A stretch of 64,000 nucleotides of DNA from JAJNBA01 sp035512775 (lineage in GTDB: Bacteria > Actinomycetota > UBA4738 > HRBIN12): positions 1 through 64,000 of the forward strand of contig DATKDI010000057.1 in assembly GCA_035512775.1 (NCBI GenBank). Reading direction: 5' to 3'. Both the position numbers and the translations under genes were made by a program. Shown piece by piece: positions 8,266-17,105 of the stretch; the first letter of the stretch is position 1, and each line of letters starts with the position of its first letter. Under the pieces are notes generated by a model. It did no database searches and was not told the DNA's origin. It worked only from the letters and a program-made list of their open reading frames with translations.

Positions 8266-8904
8266 CTAAGCGCCTACCGGGTCCTCGACGAGCGTGGCGG
8301 TCACGATCAAGCGCTCCTGGCTCGAGTACTTCGGGTTGCACGTGGTCAGCACGAGCGTAGGGCGGCGGGTCTGTTCGAGCGCGGCCCCGGATCCGGCTTC
8401 AGGGAGGATGTAGTTCCGATCGACTTCGTACGTATAGGTCCCGTGCTTGGTGATGAGCTCGATCGTGTCACCAGCGCGGACCTGCTCGAGGTCGAGGAAT
8501 GGATGCTGGTAGGTCGTCCGGTGGCCGGCGATCCCGACGCGGCCGGTGCCGTCCCACGGATCGGCCGAGTCCGGATAGTGAGCCGGTCCCTTCTTGAGCG
8601 TGTCCGTCCACTCGTACGACCGATAGTCGGCATCCGGCCCCTCGACGACGATGAAGTCGATCTCGATGGAGGGGATGACCAGCGCGGCGTACGCCTCTCC
8701 CGGGAGATATCGCCCTTGTCCAGGTGGTGTCGGGTGCTCGAAGAGTCGCGTGATCTCGGTCCTGAGCTGATCTTGGGCGCGTGCCGTCTCCAGCCCGGTT
8801 CCCCACAGGAGCCAGGCGACGTATCCGGCGAGACCCGCGGCGGCCATGAGGCAGCCGAAGCCGAAGGCTCGGATCACGGCGCGGACCGGCGATCGTTCTT
8901 GCAT
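8266..8904 (-). CDS. class-E-like sortase
   Basis: A 212-residue protein with an N-terminal membrane anchor (residues about 11-33) and a sortase domain. The catalytic His is in VGIAGHRTTYQHPFLDL. The catalytic Cys is in LVLTTCNPKYSSQERLIV, with Arg following in the same strand. Sortases cut a C-terminal sorting motif of secreted proteins and attach them to the cell wall or to pilins. The TTCNP form is common in actinobacterial class D/E enzymes. The gene is convergent with the kinase gene and ends three bases from it. No obvious sorting-signal substrate is encoded in this window. Confidence 0.88.
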   Translation of the reverse strand: MQERSPVRAVIRAFGFGCLMAAAGLAGYVAWLLWGTGLETARAQDQLRTEITRLFEHPTPPGQGRYLPGEAYAALVIPSIEIDFIVVEGPDADYRSYEWTDTLKKGPAHYPDSADPWDGTGRVGIAGHRTTYQHPFLDLEQVRAGDTIELITKHGTYTYEVDRNYILPEAGSGAALEQTRRPTLVLTTCNPKYSSQERLIVTATLVEDPVGA

Positions 8905-8994
8905 GCCGTTCAACGTAACCCGGGAACACCACCACGACATCAACCGAAGGTCCAGGTCAGGCACTCCTTGGCCGGTGTGGTCGCGGGCCCGCGC

Positions 8995-9000
8995 TAGCAT
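8995..9000 (+). promoter_or_regulatory. -10-like box TAGCAT of pcrA
   Basis: Six bases before the GTG start at 9007. The spacing predicts a leaderless mRNA. Confidence 0.5.
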
Positions 9001-9006
9001 CGTCAT

Positions 9007-11280
9007 GTGAGCGTCACATCCCCCCTGCTCGACGGCCTCAACGACATCCAGCGAGAAGCCGTCCTTCGGACCGAGGGCCCCGTGCTGATCGTCGCCGGGG
9101 CCGGTTCCGGCAAGACCCGCGCCCTCACCCACCGGATCGCCTACCTGATCCGGGAATGCGGTGTGTCCCCCGGGGAGATCCTGGCGATCACCTTCACCAA
9201 CAAGGCATCCCGCGAGATGGCGGAACGGGTCGGGGAGCTCCTCGGGGGTCCGATCTCGCGGGGCATGTGGGTCCTCACGTTCCATTCGACGTGCGCGCGG
9301 ATCCTGCGGCGGGAGCACGAGCATCTGGGTGTCCCCTCGAACTTCACGATCTACGACGACGGGGATACGGAACGGCTGATCTCCGGGATCTCACGAGACA
9401 TGGACGTCGATCCGAAGCGCTACCCACCCAAGGCGATCGCCTCCGCGATCGGCAAGGCGAAGGATCGCGTGTGGGGCGCGAAGGAGTTCGCGGAGATGGC
9501 CTCGAATCTGTACGAGGAGACGGTCGCGCGGATCTACATCGAGTACGAGCGCCGCAAGCGCGACGCGGGCGCGCTCGACTTCGACGACCTGATCAGCGAG
9601 ACGGTCCGATTGTTCCGCGACCACCCGGAGGTCCTGCAGCACTACCAGGAGCGGTTCCGGTACATGTCGATCGACGAGTACCAGGACACGAACCGTGCGC
9701 AATACGAGCTGGTGAACATGCTCGCGGCGAAGCACCACAACATCTGCGTCGTGGGAGATGCCGACCAGGGTGTCTACTCCTGGCGAGGCGCGACGATCCA
9801 GAACATCCTCGACTTCGAGCGCGACTATCCCGATGCCGCGGTGTTCCTGATGGAACAGAACTACCGCTCGACGCAGAACATCCTGACCGTCGCCAACGCG
9901 CTCATCGAGAACAACATCCAGCGCAAGCCGAAGAACCTCTGGACCGAGGCGGGATCGGGGGACAAGGTCGTCCGTGTGCGCGCCAACGACGAGCACAGCG
10001 AGGCGTACTTCGTCGCGCAGGAGGTCGAACGGCTGAGGAGCGAGGAAGCGTTCCGCTACCGGGACGTCGCGATCTTCTATCGGACCAATGCGCAGTCGAG
10101 AGTGATCGAGGACGTCTTGATGCGGGTCGGGATGCCCTACCGCGTCTTCGGCGGGGTGCGCTTCTACCAGCGCAAGGAGATCAAGGACATCCTCGCGTAC
10201 CTCAGGCTCCTCACCAATCCGCAGGACGTGATCTCGTTCCGCCGCGCCGTCAACATGCCGAAGCGAGGGATCGGGGATGCCACCGTGGCGGCGGTGGAGG
10301 CGTTCGCGCGCGCGGAGGACATCGACGTGATGGAGGCGTGCCGTCGGGTCGACGAGATCGCGTCGCTCGCCGCTCGCGCGAAAGGCGCGGTCGCCGGGTT
10401 CACCTCGGTGATGACGGCGATCGCAAGCCATCTCGCCGACGGTGCAGGGCCGGCTCGGATGGTGGAGTTCGCGGCACAGGAGTCTGGCTACCTCGCGGAG
10501 CTCGAGGAGCTACGTACGGTCGAGGCGCAAGGACGGATCGAGAACATCCAGGAGCTGTCGGGTGTGGCGGCCGAGCTGATCGCCCGGAACGAGGACGCCG
10601 ACCTGGATCAGTTCCTCGAACAGGTGTCCCTCATCGGCGAGCAGGACGACTACGACGAAGAGGAGTCCTCGGTCACGCTGATGACGCTCCACATCGCCAA
10701 GGGTCTCGAGTTCCCCGCGGTGTTCATCGTGGGGCTCGAGGACGGCATCTTCCCGCACTACCGATCGATGACCGATTCTGCGGAGCTCGAGGAGGAGCGC
10801 CGGCTGCTGTACGTGGGCATCACCCGGGCGCAGAAACGGCTGTACCTCTGTCATGCCTGGGGCAGGACGTTGTTCGGACAGACGAACTACAACCCGCCGT
10901 CTCGGTTCCTGAACGAGCTCCCGGCGAGCTTGCTCGATGTCCGGGAGGAGGGTGGTGGAGGCGGCGGGGCCCGTCCGGGTGCTCGCGATCCCTCTCGGGG
11001 AGGGAGGGCCCGGAGAACCGAAGGCGGGTACTCGGTCGTGGGACTCCCCGGCAAGGGCACGGTGGAGATCCCTTCGACGGGATGGAGCCCGCCACGGGTG
11101 CCGAAACGAGAGGTCCCCTCCGTGTCGGAGGGGGATACCGTCCTGCACGAACGGTGGGGTGAGGGCGTCGTCATCACGGTGAAGGGACTGGGGGAGGACG
11201 CCGAGGCCACCATCGCCTTCTCGGACGCGGGTGAGAAGCGGCTGCTCCTGTCGTATGCGCCGCTCAAGCGCGTCGGCTGA
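9007..11280 (+). CDS. pcrA: UvrD/PcrA-type ATP-dependent 3'-5' DNA helicase
   Basis: A 757-residue superfamily 1A helicase for nucleotide-excision repair, mismatch repair or clearing of replication obstacles. Walker A is VAGAGSGKTRALTHR near residue 30. Motif II is YMSIDEYQDTN, motif III is VVGDADQGVYSWRGA, and motif IV contains EQNYRSTQNIL. Motif V has TLMTLHIAKGLEFPAVF, and motif VI is ERRLLYVGITRAQ. The C-terminal 60 residues (DTVLHERWGEGVVI) form the Tudor-like PcrA tail that contacts RNA polymerase in other bacteria. Start GTG at 9007; an ATG at 9005 is out of frame. Confidence 0.95.
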   Translation: MSVTSPLLDGLNDIQREAVLRTEGPVLIVAGAGSGKTRALTHRIAYLIRECGVSPGEILAITFTNKASREMAERVGELLGGPISRGMWVLTFHSTCARILRREHEHLGVPSNFTIYDDGDTERLISGISRDMDVDPKRYPPKAIASAIGKAKDRVWGAKEFAEMASNLYEETVARIYIEYERRKRDAGALDFDDLISETVRLFRDHPEVLQHYQERFRYMSIDEYQDTNRAQYELVNMLAAKHHNICVVGDADQGVYSWRGATIQNILDFERDYPDAAVFLMEQNYRSTQNILTVANALIENNIQRKPKNLWTEAGSGDKVVRVRANDEHSEAYFVAQEVERLRSEEAFRYRDVAIFYRTNAQSRVIEDVLMRVGMPYRVFGGVRFYQRKEIKDILAYLRLLTNPQDVISFRRAVNMPKRGIGDATVAAVEAFARAEDIDVMEACRRVDEIASLAARAKGAVAGFTSVMTAIASHLADGAGPARMVEFAAQESGYLAELEELRTVEAQGRIENIQELSGVAAELIARNEDADLDQFLEQVSLIGEQDDYDEEESSVTLMTLHIAKGLEFPAVFIVGLEDGIFPHYRSMTDSAELEEERRLLYVGITRAQKRLYLCHAWGRTLFGQTNYNPPSRFLNELPASLLDVREEGGGGGGARPGARDPSRGGRARRTEGGYSVVGLPGKGTVEIPSTGWSPPRVPKREVPSVSEGDTVLHERWGEGVVITVKGLGEDAEATIAFSDAGEKRLLLSYAPLKRVG

Positions 11281-11282
11281 GC

Positions 11283-11765
11283 CTAGTCGGGGAACGGAAG
11301 GACCCGTGTTCCTCGCGACGGATCCCACGCGATCACCGTCGTCGGCTCCGCGAACGAGATGAAGCCCGCCGACTCGACGTCGATCGAGAACGCATGGAAG
11401 TTCGGCTCGTCCGGCGCCCAGTCGATGCGCTCCTTCACGGTCTCCCGGTAGGTCGTACGCAGCTCCGGATCCTGCACGTCGACCGCGCGGGCGTAGATCT
11501 TCGCGTCCCCCTCGGTGCCCATCCGGTCCGTGGTGCATGTGTGGAGGACGCACCGAGGGTCCCGGAGGAGGTCGAGCGCCTTGCGACTCTGCCACATCAT
11601 CCCCAGGATCAGGTGGCCCGCAGTGAAGTCGAGCTCGCACGGGCTGATCCGGGGCGAACCGTCCGCACGGAGGGTGCCCAGCATGCAGAGCTCCTGCGCG
11701 CGGAAGCGTTGCGCGGCCGGATCCGCGATCTCCGGACACGCGTCGGCGAACTCGTCCCAGCGCAT
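11283..11765 (-). CDS. pyridoxamine 5'-phosphate oxidase family (FMN/F420-binding split barrel) protein
   Basis: A 160-residue split-barrel flavin-type protein. ELCMLGTLRADGSPRISPCELDF and LILGMMWQSRKALDLLRDPRCVLHT are the beta-barrel strands and the cofactor phosphate-binding segment typical of PNPOx-like families. Such proteins bind FMN, F420 or haem and act as reductases or degrade small molecules. Because the window also encodes an F420H2:NADP oxidoreductase, F420 is a reasonable cofactor guess, but nothing here decides it. Convergent with pcrA, separated by two bases. Confidence 0.75.
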   Translation of the reverse strand: MRWDEFADACPEIADPAAQRFRAQELCMLGTLRADGSPRISPCELDFTAGHLILGMMWQSRKALDLLRDPRCVLHTCTTDRMGTEGDAKIYARAVDVQDPELRTTYRETVKERIDWAPDEPNFHAFSIDVESAGFISFAEPTTVIAWDPSRGTRVLPFPD

Positions 11766-11783
11766 GCGCTCGAGCCTACGGGG

Positions 11784-13235
11784 TCATGTCGACAGACGGT
11801 CGAGGACGTTCCTCGTGATCCGAACGACGTCGGGATCGTTGCCCGCGATCCCGTAGGTCCAGTCGGTGCAACCGGCGTTGAAGACCGTGCCGCCGCCGGG
11901 GAGGCCGAAGCAACCGACCACCGCGTGATTGTGGGCGATCCGATGGATCTGGTGCTGCCAGTCGTCGCCGAACAGAACCATCGCCACGTGCTCGAGCTCG
12001 CCAGGTTCGTGTGCGTAGCGCGAGGGCTGCTCGTCCTGCGACCAGAGCTTCGCCGGCGCGGTGGCGAGCACCTCCAGGGTGTCGGGAGCTCCGTCCATGT
12101 GCGTGGGAACCGGCAGTCCGTCGGTCATGGCGAGTTCGCACCCGTCGACCTCGTAGCCGACGATCGAGTCGGGGAGCCCGAGCGCGTCGCCGTAGCGCAG
12201 CCCCGTTCCCTCGAACGCCCAGTGATCTGGTCGCCACACCGTGTAGGCCCCCGACGCGCGCGGCACGCCGAGCCCGTAGCGCGAGTACCCGCCGCGGGAG
12301 AACGACATCCCGGTCATGGAGGCCTCCGGTCTCGCGATCCGCCGGTCGGCCCAAGCGCCGGTGAGGAGATGGCGATCGGCAGTGCCGAGCACGGGATCCT
12401 CGTCGGCGCGGTACTTGAAGCACGTCATCGCGTGGTCTTCCAGTCGGACCTGCCACCAGCACGTGTTGCCACTGAAGAACGCCGCGTTCCCGCCGTCGGC
12501 GATGAACCCCTCGACCGCGTCGCGCATCCCCCAGGACCAGTACTCGTCGTGCCCCACCGAGAGGAAGAGCCGATGGTCGTCCAGGACCTCGGGATGTCGC
12601 TCGAGGTCCTGCGAGGTGGCCACGTCGATCACGGATCCCTCGCGTTCCGCCCATGCGACGAACGGCCGCTCCCACGTCCACCAGCCGGAGCCTCCGCTCC
12701 AGGGTGACAAGCCCTTCTCCTCGGCCCACGCGAAGTACCCGAGGGCTTCGCGGTCGGGCAGGGCCTGCGCCTTCCGCACGGCCGGTTCCGGTTTCGCCAG
12801 GAAGCCTCGAGGCAACGGTCGCGCGAAAGACACTCGCGTCCCGCCCGTGTACAGGGAGGGGCCACCCCAGTCGTTGTAGGCGTTGTACGTGGCGGTCGCC
12901 AGGACGAGGAGGATGGGAGAGGGATCGCGGTGCGGGCGGACGACGAAGAACAGGTCCGCACGCTCCTCTCCGGAGGAGAGCGTGACCGCGTAGTAGCCGG
13001 ATCGCCAGTCCTCTCCCACCAAGATCGTGATCGTGGCGGGCCACCCACAGCCGTCGGCGGACGCGGTCACCGGGATCGGATGTTCCGATCCGGCGACCGC
13101 GTCCGCCCTCCACACGGTGACGCGGTCGCCGCCTTCTCGAGCGACCTCCACGCCGAAGGGCCCCGTGGACGAGACGTGGAGCGCGATCTCCTCACCGGGG
13201 AGAGCGCTCTGGGGCCAGCAGTAGCCTTCGAGCAA
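11784..13235 (-). CDS. N,N-dimethylformamidase large-subunit-like protein
   Basis: A 483-residue protein related to the C-terminal domain of the iron-dependent N,N-dimethylformamidase beta subunit (DmfA2-like). Diagnostic stretches are LATATYNAYNDWGGPSLY, RLFLSVGHDEYWSWGMRDAV, GGNAAFFSGNTCWWQVR and GGGTVFNAGCTDWTYG. The family hydrolyses N-substituted formamides in characterised members, but many actinobacterial homologs have no known substrate. It is shorter than the roughly 760-residue enzyme subunit and has only a short N-terminal beta domain. The ATG lies seven bases after the stop of a 54-residue membrane protein gene, so the two appear to be one transcript. Confidence 0.7.
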   Translation of the reverse strand: MLEGYCWPQSALPGEEIALHVSSTGPFGVEVAREGGDRVTVWRADAVAGSEHPIPVTASADGCGWPATITILVGEDWRSGYYAVTLSSGEERADLFFVVRPHRDPSPILLVLATATYNAYNDWGGPSLYTGGTRVSFARPLPRGFLAKPEPAVRKAQALPDREALGYFAWAEEKGLSPWSGGSGWWTWERPFVAWAEREGSVIDVATSQDLERHPEVLDDHRLFLSVGHDEYWSWGMRDAVEGFIADGGNAAFFSGNTCWWQVRLEDHAMTCFKYRADEDPVLGTADRHLLTGAWADRRIARPEASMTGMSFSRGGYSRYGLGVPRASGAYTVWRPDHWAFEGTGLRYGDALGLPDSIVGYEVDGCELAMTDGLPVPTHMDGAPDTLEVLATAPAKLWSQDEQPSRYAHEPGELEHVAMVLFGDDWQHQIHRIAHNHAVVGCFGLPGGGTVFNAGCTDWTYGIAGNDPDVVRITRNVLDRLST

Positions 13236-13242
13236 CGGGTTC

Positions 13243-13407
13243 CTACCGGGTCAGGAGCAGCAGTCCGGCGACGAGGATCCCGATGCCGGCGAGCAGGGGG
13301 GCGATGATCCAGGCGAACCCGAGCCGGCCGCGGTAGGGCCCGAGCGTCCCCACCTTCGTCGTGGGCTTCAGGCCGGGAGGACGGAACTGCACGCGCTTGC
13401 GAGCCAC
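13243..13407 (-). CDS. 54-residue single-pass membrane protein, unknown
   Basis: A short GTG-started frame encoding a basic N-terminal 30 residues (MARKRVQFRPPGLKPTTKVG...) and one transmembrane helix (about 31-52, rich in A, G, I and L) that ends at LLLLTR. Support comes from an identical TAGACT box six bases before the start, its seven-base spacing to the downstream dimethylformamidase-like gene, and a positively charged then hydrophobic composition. Function unknown. It could anchor or assist its partner. It is too short for routine gene callers. Confidence 0.7.
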   Translation of the reverse strand: MARKRVQFRPPGLKPTTKVGTLGPYRGRLGFAWIIAPLLAGIGILVAGLLLLTR

Positions 13408-13413
13408 GGACGG

Positions 13414-13419
13414 AGTCTA
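13414..13419 (-). promoter_or_regulatory. -10-like box TAGACT (minus strand) of the 54-residue gene
   Basis: Six bases before the GTG start at 13407. It faces an identical box on the plus strand at 13433-13438, making a compact divergent promoter. Confidence 0.5.
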
Positions 13420-13432
13420 GCGAGCCGCTCGA

Positions 13433-13438
13433 TAGACT
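13433..13438 (+). promoter_or_regulatory. -10-like box TAGACT of the mutase B12-subunit gene
   Basis: Seven bases before the ATG at 13446. Predicted leaderless start for the operon running into sucCD. Confidence 0.5.
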
Positions 13439-13445
13439 CGGCGCC

Positions 13446-13847
13446 ATGGCCGAGAAGCTCAGGGTGATCGTCGCGAAGCCGGGTCTCGATGGGCATGACC
13501 GCGGCGCCAAGGTGGTGGCCCGGGCTCTGCGGGACGCCGGTTTCGAGGTGATCTACACCGGCCTCTTCCAGACGCCCGAGCAGATCGCCGAGGCGGCGAT
13601 CCAGGAGGACGCGGACGCCGTCGGCCTCTCGTGTCACTCGGGTGCGCACATGACGCTGTTCCCCAAGGTCGTGAAGGAGCTCCGAGCTCGTGGGGCAGAC
13701 GACGTCGTGGTCGTGGCCGGTGGCGTGATCCCCGCGGACGACATCCCCAGATTGAAGGAGGCCGGCATCGAGGCCGTCTTCACTCCCGGCGCGAACACGG
13801 GCGACATCGCGTCCTGGCTCCGCGATCGGCTGAGCGCGAAGGCCTGA
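13446..13847 (+). CDS. methylmalonyl-CoA mutase cobalamin-binding (C-terminal/small) subunit
   Basis: A 133-residue stand-alone B12-binding domain. The DxHxxG motif (D15, H17, G20 in GLDGHDRGAKVV) supplies the lower axial histidine. AVGLSCHSGAHMTLFPKV and VVVAGGVIPADDIPRL complete the Rossmann-like cobalamin fold. It must pair with a separate catalytic subunit, most likely the one at 32692-34269, to isomerise methylmalonyl-CoA (or a related acyl-CoA) to succinyl-CoA. It sits 11 bases upstream of sucC, so the mutase product and the succinyl-CoA synthetase that consumes it are co-transcribed. Confidence 0.93.
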   Translation: MAEKLRVIVAKPGLDGHDRGAKVVARALRDAGFEVIYTGLFQTPEQIAEAAIQEDADAVGLSCHSGAHMTLFPKVVKELRARGADDVVVVAGGVIPADDIPRLKEAGIEAVFTPGANTGDIASWLRDRLSAKA

Positions 13848-13858
13848 GCGGGAGCCGA

Positions 13859-15001
13859 GTGGACCTCTACGAGCACATGGGCAAGGACCTGTTCCGTGCC
13901 CACGGCGTGCAGACGCCACGCGGCATCGTCGCGTTCAGCTCGGCGGACGCTGCCTCGGCGACCGACGAGCTGGGCGGACGCTCGGTGGTGAAGATCCAAG
14001 TGCAGGTCGGCGGCCGCGGCAAGGGCGGCGGCGTCGAGCTCTGCGACACGCCGGAGGCCGCCGCCGCCGCCGCCGAGCGGATGCTCGGCAGCGACTTCAA
14101 GGGCTTCCCCGTGACGCGCGTTCTCGTCGAAGAGCTGTTGCCGATCGCGCGCGAGTTCTACACCTCGCTCCTGCTGGACCGGGCACGTGGCGACTACCTC
14201 GCGATGATGACGGCGGAGGGCGGGGTGGACATCGAAGAGCTCGCTCGGACCCGCCCGGAGGCCATTCGGCGCGTGCGCATCGACCCGATGCTCGGGCTCC
14301 GCGCGTATCACGTCCGCGAGCTGATCGGGACGCTTCCGGTCGAGGCCTGGGAGGGAGCGGCGGATGCGCTTCGGAAGATGTACGAACTCCTCGTGGAGCG
14401 CGACGCGACGCTCGTCGAAGTGAACCCGCTCGTCCTCCTGGAGGATGACCGCGTCGTGGCGCTCGACGCGAAGGTCACGATCGACGACAACGCGCTCTGG
14501 CGCCATCCCGACATCGCCGAGCTGGCCGAGCAGTTCCCGATCGACGAGGTCGAGGCTCGCGCGAAGGAGAAGGGCCTGCAGTACGTGAAGCTCGACGGGG
14601 ACGTCGGGATCATCGGCAACGGTGCGGGGCTCGTGATGTCGACGCTCGACGTGGTGGCACAGGCGGGAGCGCGGGCCGCCAACTTCCTCGACGTGGGCGG
14701 CGGCGCCTCTGCCGACCAGATGGCGACCTCGCTCGAGGTCGTCCTCTCCGATCCGGCAGTGAAGGTCGTGCTCGTGAACATCTTCGGCGGGATCACGCGC
14801 TGCGACCTCGTCGCCCAGGGCATCCTGGAGGCGCTGGAGCGGATCGAGGCCCGCGTCTCGATCGTCGTCAGGCTCGACGGGACGAATGCCGAGGACGGCC
14901 GTCGGATCCTCGCCGACGCCGCGCATCCGAACATCGTTCCGGCCGCGAACATGCTCGAGGCGGCCGAAGAGGCCGCAGACCTCGCGGGAGCGAACCCGTG
15001 A
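13859..15001 (+). CDS. sucC: succinyl-CoA synthetase beta subunit (ADP/GDP-forming)
   Basis: A 380-residue ATP-grasp plus CoA-ligase protein. VDLYEHMGKDLFRAHGV opens the ATP-grasp domain. KIQVQVGGRGKGGGVELC and VEVNPLVLLEDDRVVALDAKV carry the nucleotide and Mg contacts. NFLDVGGGASADQMATSLEVVLSDP and VNIFGGITRCDLVAQGI belong to the CoA-ligase domain. It joins SucD to interconvert succinyl-CoA and succinate with nucleotide phosphorylation. GTG start at 13859 after GGGAG (13850-13854). Its TGA overlaps the sucD GTG. Confidence 0.96.
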   Translation: MDLYEHMGKDLFRAHGVQTPRGIVAFSSADAASATDELGGRSVVKIQVQVGGRGKGGGVELCDTPEAAAAAAERMLGSDFKGFPVTRVLVEELLPIAREFYTSLLLDRARGDYLAMMTAEGGVDIEELARTRPEAIRRVRIDPMLGLRAYHVRELIGTLPVEAWEGAADALRKMYELLVERDATLVEVNPLVLLEDDRVVALDAKVTIDDNALWRHPDIAELAEQFPIDEVEARAKEKGLQYVKLDGDVGIIGNGAGLVMSTLDVVAQAGARAANFLDVGGGASADQMATSLEVVLSDPAVKVVLVNIFGGITRCDLVAQGILEALERIEARVSIVVRLDGTNAEDGRRILADAAHPNIVPAANMLEAAEEAADLAGANP

Positions 15002-15867
15002 GCATCCTCGTCGACGAACGAACGACCCTCGTCGTCCAGGGGATCACGGGGAACGAGGGCACGTTCCACACGCTCCGCAACCGTGACTACGGTACGAACG
15101 TCGTCGCCGGGGTCACGCCGGGGAAGGGCGGGCAGGACGTGGAGGGGATCCCCGTCTTCGACACGGTCGCCCGTGCGGTGGCGGAGACCGGCGCCGACAC
15201 GTCGATGATCTTCGTGCCGCCGCGCTTCGCCGCCGAGGCCATCCTGGAGGCGGCCGACGCCGGCGTCGGGTTGGTGGTGTGCATCACCGAGGGGATCCCC
15301 GTCCGCGACATGGCGAACGTTTACAGCTACCTCGAGGCATCGAAGACGAGGCTCGTCGGACCCAACTGCCCCGGCGTGATCTCACCGGGTGCGGCCAACG
15401 TGGGGATCATCCCCGGAGAGATCTGCGCCCCGGGCGCGGTCGGGCTCGTGTCGAGGAGCGGCACCCTCGTCTATCAGATCGTTCACGAGCTCACGCAACG
15501 CGGTATCGGTCAGTCCACCTGCGTGGGCATGGGCGGCGATCCCATCCACGGGATCGGGTTCGTGGAGGCGCTGAAGCTCTTCCAGGCCGACGCGGCGACC
15601 GAGCTGATCGTGCTGACGGGCGAGATCGGCGGTGATGACGAGGAACGGGCCGCGGCGTTCATCGCCGAGGAGGTGACGAAGCCCGTCGTCGGCTACATCG
15701 CAGGGTTCGAGGCCCCGCCCGGCAAGCGCATGGGCCACGCCGGCGCGATCGTGACCGGGTCCTCCGGGACCGCGGCGGCGAAAGCCGAGGCGCTCGAGGC
15801 CGTCGGCGCCGCGGTCGCACGGAACCCGACCCAGGTTGCGGACCTGGTCGCGGAGCGCCTGGGGTGA
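14998..15867 (+). CDS. sucD: succinyl-CoA synthetase alpha subunit
   Basis: A 289-residue subunit that binds CoA and carries the phosphohistidine. QGITGNEGTFHTLRNRDYGTNV and AGVTPGKGGQ form the CoA-binding N-domain. GPNCPGVISPG is conserved. The catalytic His is in RMGHAGAIVTGSSGTAAAK. Overlaps sucC by GTGA (14998-15001) and the next gene by GTGA (15864-15867), so the three genes form a coupled unit. Confidence 0.97.
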   Translation: MSILVDERTTLVVQGITGNEGTFHTLRNRDYGTNVVAGVTPGKGGQDVEGIPVFDTVARAVAETGADTSMIFVPPRFAAEAILEAADAGVGLVVCITEGIPVRDMANVYSYLEASKTRLVGPNCPGVISPGAANVGIIPGEICAPGAVGLVSRSGTLVYQIVHELTQRGIGQSTCVGMGGDPIHGIGFVEALKLFQADAATELIVLTGEIGGDDEERAAAFIAEEVTKPVVGYIAGFEAPPGKRMGHAGAIVTGSSGTAAAKAEALEAVGAAVARNPTQVADLVAERLG

Positions 15868-17105
15868 ACGGCGAGGTGCCCCCGGGTCGCGCGGGGGCGC
15901 TCATGGACAGGGGCGGCGCGTTCGGCGTCGCGGCGGTCGGCGGAGCTGTGGCCTTCGCGGCGCTGGTGGCCGTCTGTCAGGTGCTCGCCCAGGCGCAGCA
16001 TCTGCTGTTCGGCGCATTCGGGCTGTGGTCCTGGGCCAAGATCGGCCTGCTCACCGCACTTCTGTCGCTCCGAGCCGACGTCGTGGGGACCGTGCAGGGC
16101 TCTCCCGCCCTCCGGTTCGCTGCCGAGTCGACGACCCTCCGCTGGCGTCTCGTCCCGATGGTGCTGACGATCGGGTTCCTGTGGCTGGCGGCACGGGCCG
16201 GCCGCCGCGCGGCTCGAGCCAGGCAGGGAGGACACCCCCTCATCGCGTCCGGTCTCGCGGCGGCCGGCGCCGCGATCCCGGTGGTGATCCTCGCCGCCGT
16301 CTGTTCGAGCCTGGTCACCCTCGTCTTCCATTCCCTCGGACTTCGGCTCGAGGTCGACGTGCTCAGCGGCGCGCTTTGGGCGGGGGGTTTGGCCGCGGTC
16401 GGCGCAGGGACGGGCGCCTACCTGGAGGCGACCGGCGGCCGCGCGGCCGCGGCTGTGCTCCGAGGCGGGCTGACCGCGTACGGCGGGGCGATCGGGCTCC
16501 TCGTCGTTGGTGTGTTCGTGCTCGCGACCCTCGAGCCCACCGTGACCCGGGCTTACGTCGACGAGGTCAACGCTCTGGGAGCTCCCGGTGGTGCGCTCTT
16601 GAGCCTCCACCTGCTTGGGCTCCCGGCGCAGAGCGCTTTGCTCCTCGCGCCGGCTTCGGGCTCCTGCCTGGAGATCGTCGGAGACGGTCCGATGTTCGAC
16701 CTCTGCCCGTGGCGCCTGGCCGCATCGGGCCCCGCGGGCGACGCCTTCTTCCCGGCGCCCCTGGCGCTGTCCCCTTCCTTCTGGCTCCTGAGCGCCGTGC
16801 CTGCGATCGCGGCGATGCTCGGCGGCCGTCGAGCCGTATCCGAAGCGTCGGTCGGCGGCCGGCGCGCCCTCGGCCTCGGGCTCGCCGCGGGGTCGGTGTT
16901 CGCGCTGCTCGTGGTGATCGGAGCCTGGTTCGCCGCTCCCGTGCTCACCCCGATCGTCGTTCCCGTCCAGATCTCGATCAACCCTGCCTGGTCATCCACC
17001 GCGATCACCGCGTTGATCTGGGGAGCGGGTGGGGGAGTGTTCGGCGCGTGGCTCGCCGCCCGGCGCTACGCCGAGCCGGAGCTTCCGAGACCGACCTCGG
17101 CGTAG
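15864..17105 (+). CDS. multi-pass membrane protein (DUF6350-like)
   Basis: A 413-residue protein with roughly nine to ten hydrophobic helices rich in Ala, Gly, Val and Leu, and short basic loops such as RAGRRAARARQGG. I see no catalytic motif. In Streptomyces and relatives a large membrane protein of unknown function (DUF6350) sits between sucCD and purN-purH. The same position here makes membership likely, although this is inferred mainly from gene order. The GTG start overlaps the sucD stop by GTGA. The 3' end overlaps the convergent zinc-ribbon gene by 40 bases. Confidence 0.65.
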   Translation: MNGEVPPGRAGALMDRGGAFGVAAVGGAVAFAALVAVCQVLAQAQHLLFGAFGLWSWAKIGLLTALLSLRADVVGTVQGSPALRFAAESTTLRWRLVPMVLTIGFLWLAARAGRRAARARQGGHPLIASGLAAAGAAIPVVILAAVCSSLVTLVFHSLGLRLEVDVLSGALWAGGLAAVGAGTGAYLEATGGRAAAAVLRGGLTAYGGAIGLLVVGVFVLATLEPTVTRAYVDEVNALGAPGGALLSLHLLGLPAQSALLLAPASGSCLEIVGDGPMFDLCPWRLAASGPAGDAFFPAPLALSPSFWLLSAVPAIAAMLGGRRAVSEASVGGRRALGLGLAAGSVFALLVVIGAWFAAPVLTPIVVPVQISINPAWSSTAITALIWGAGGGVFGAWLAARRYAEPELPRPTSA

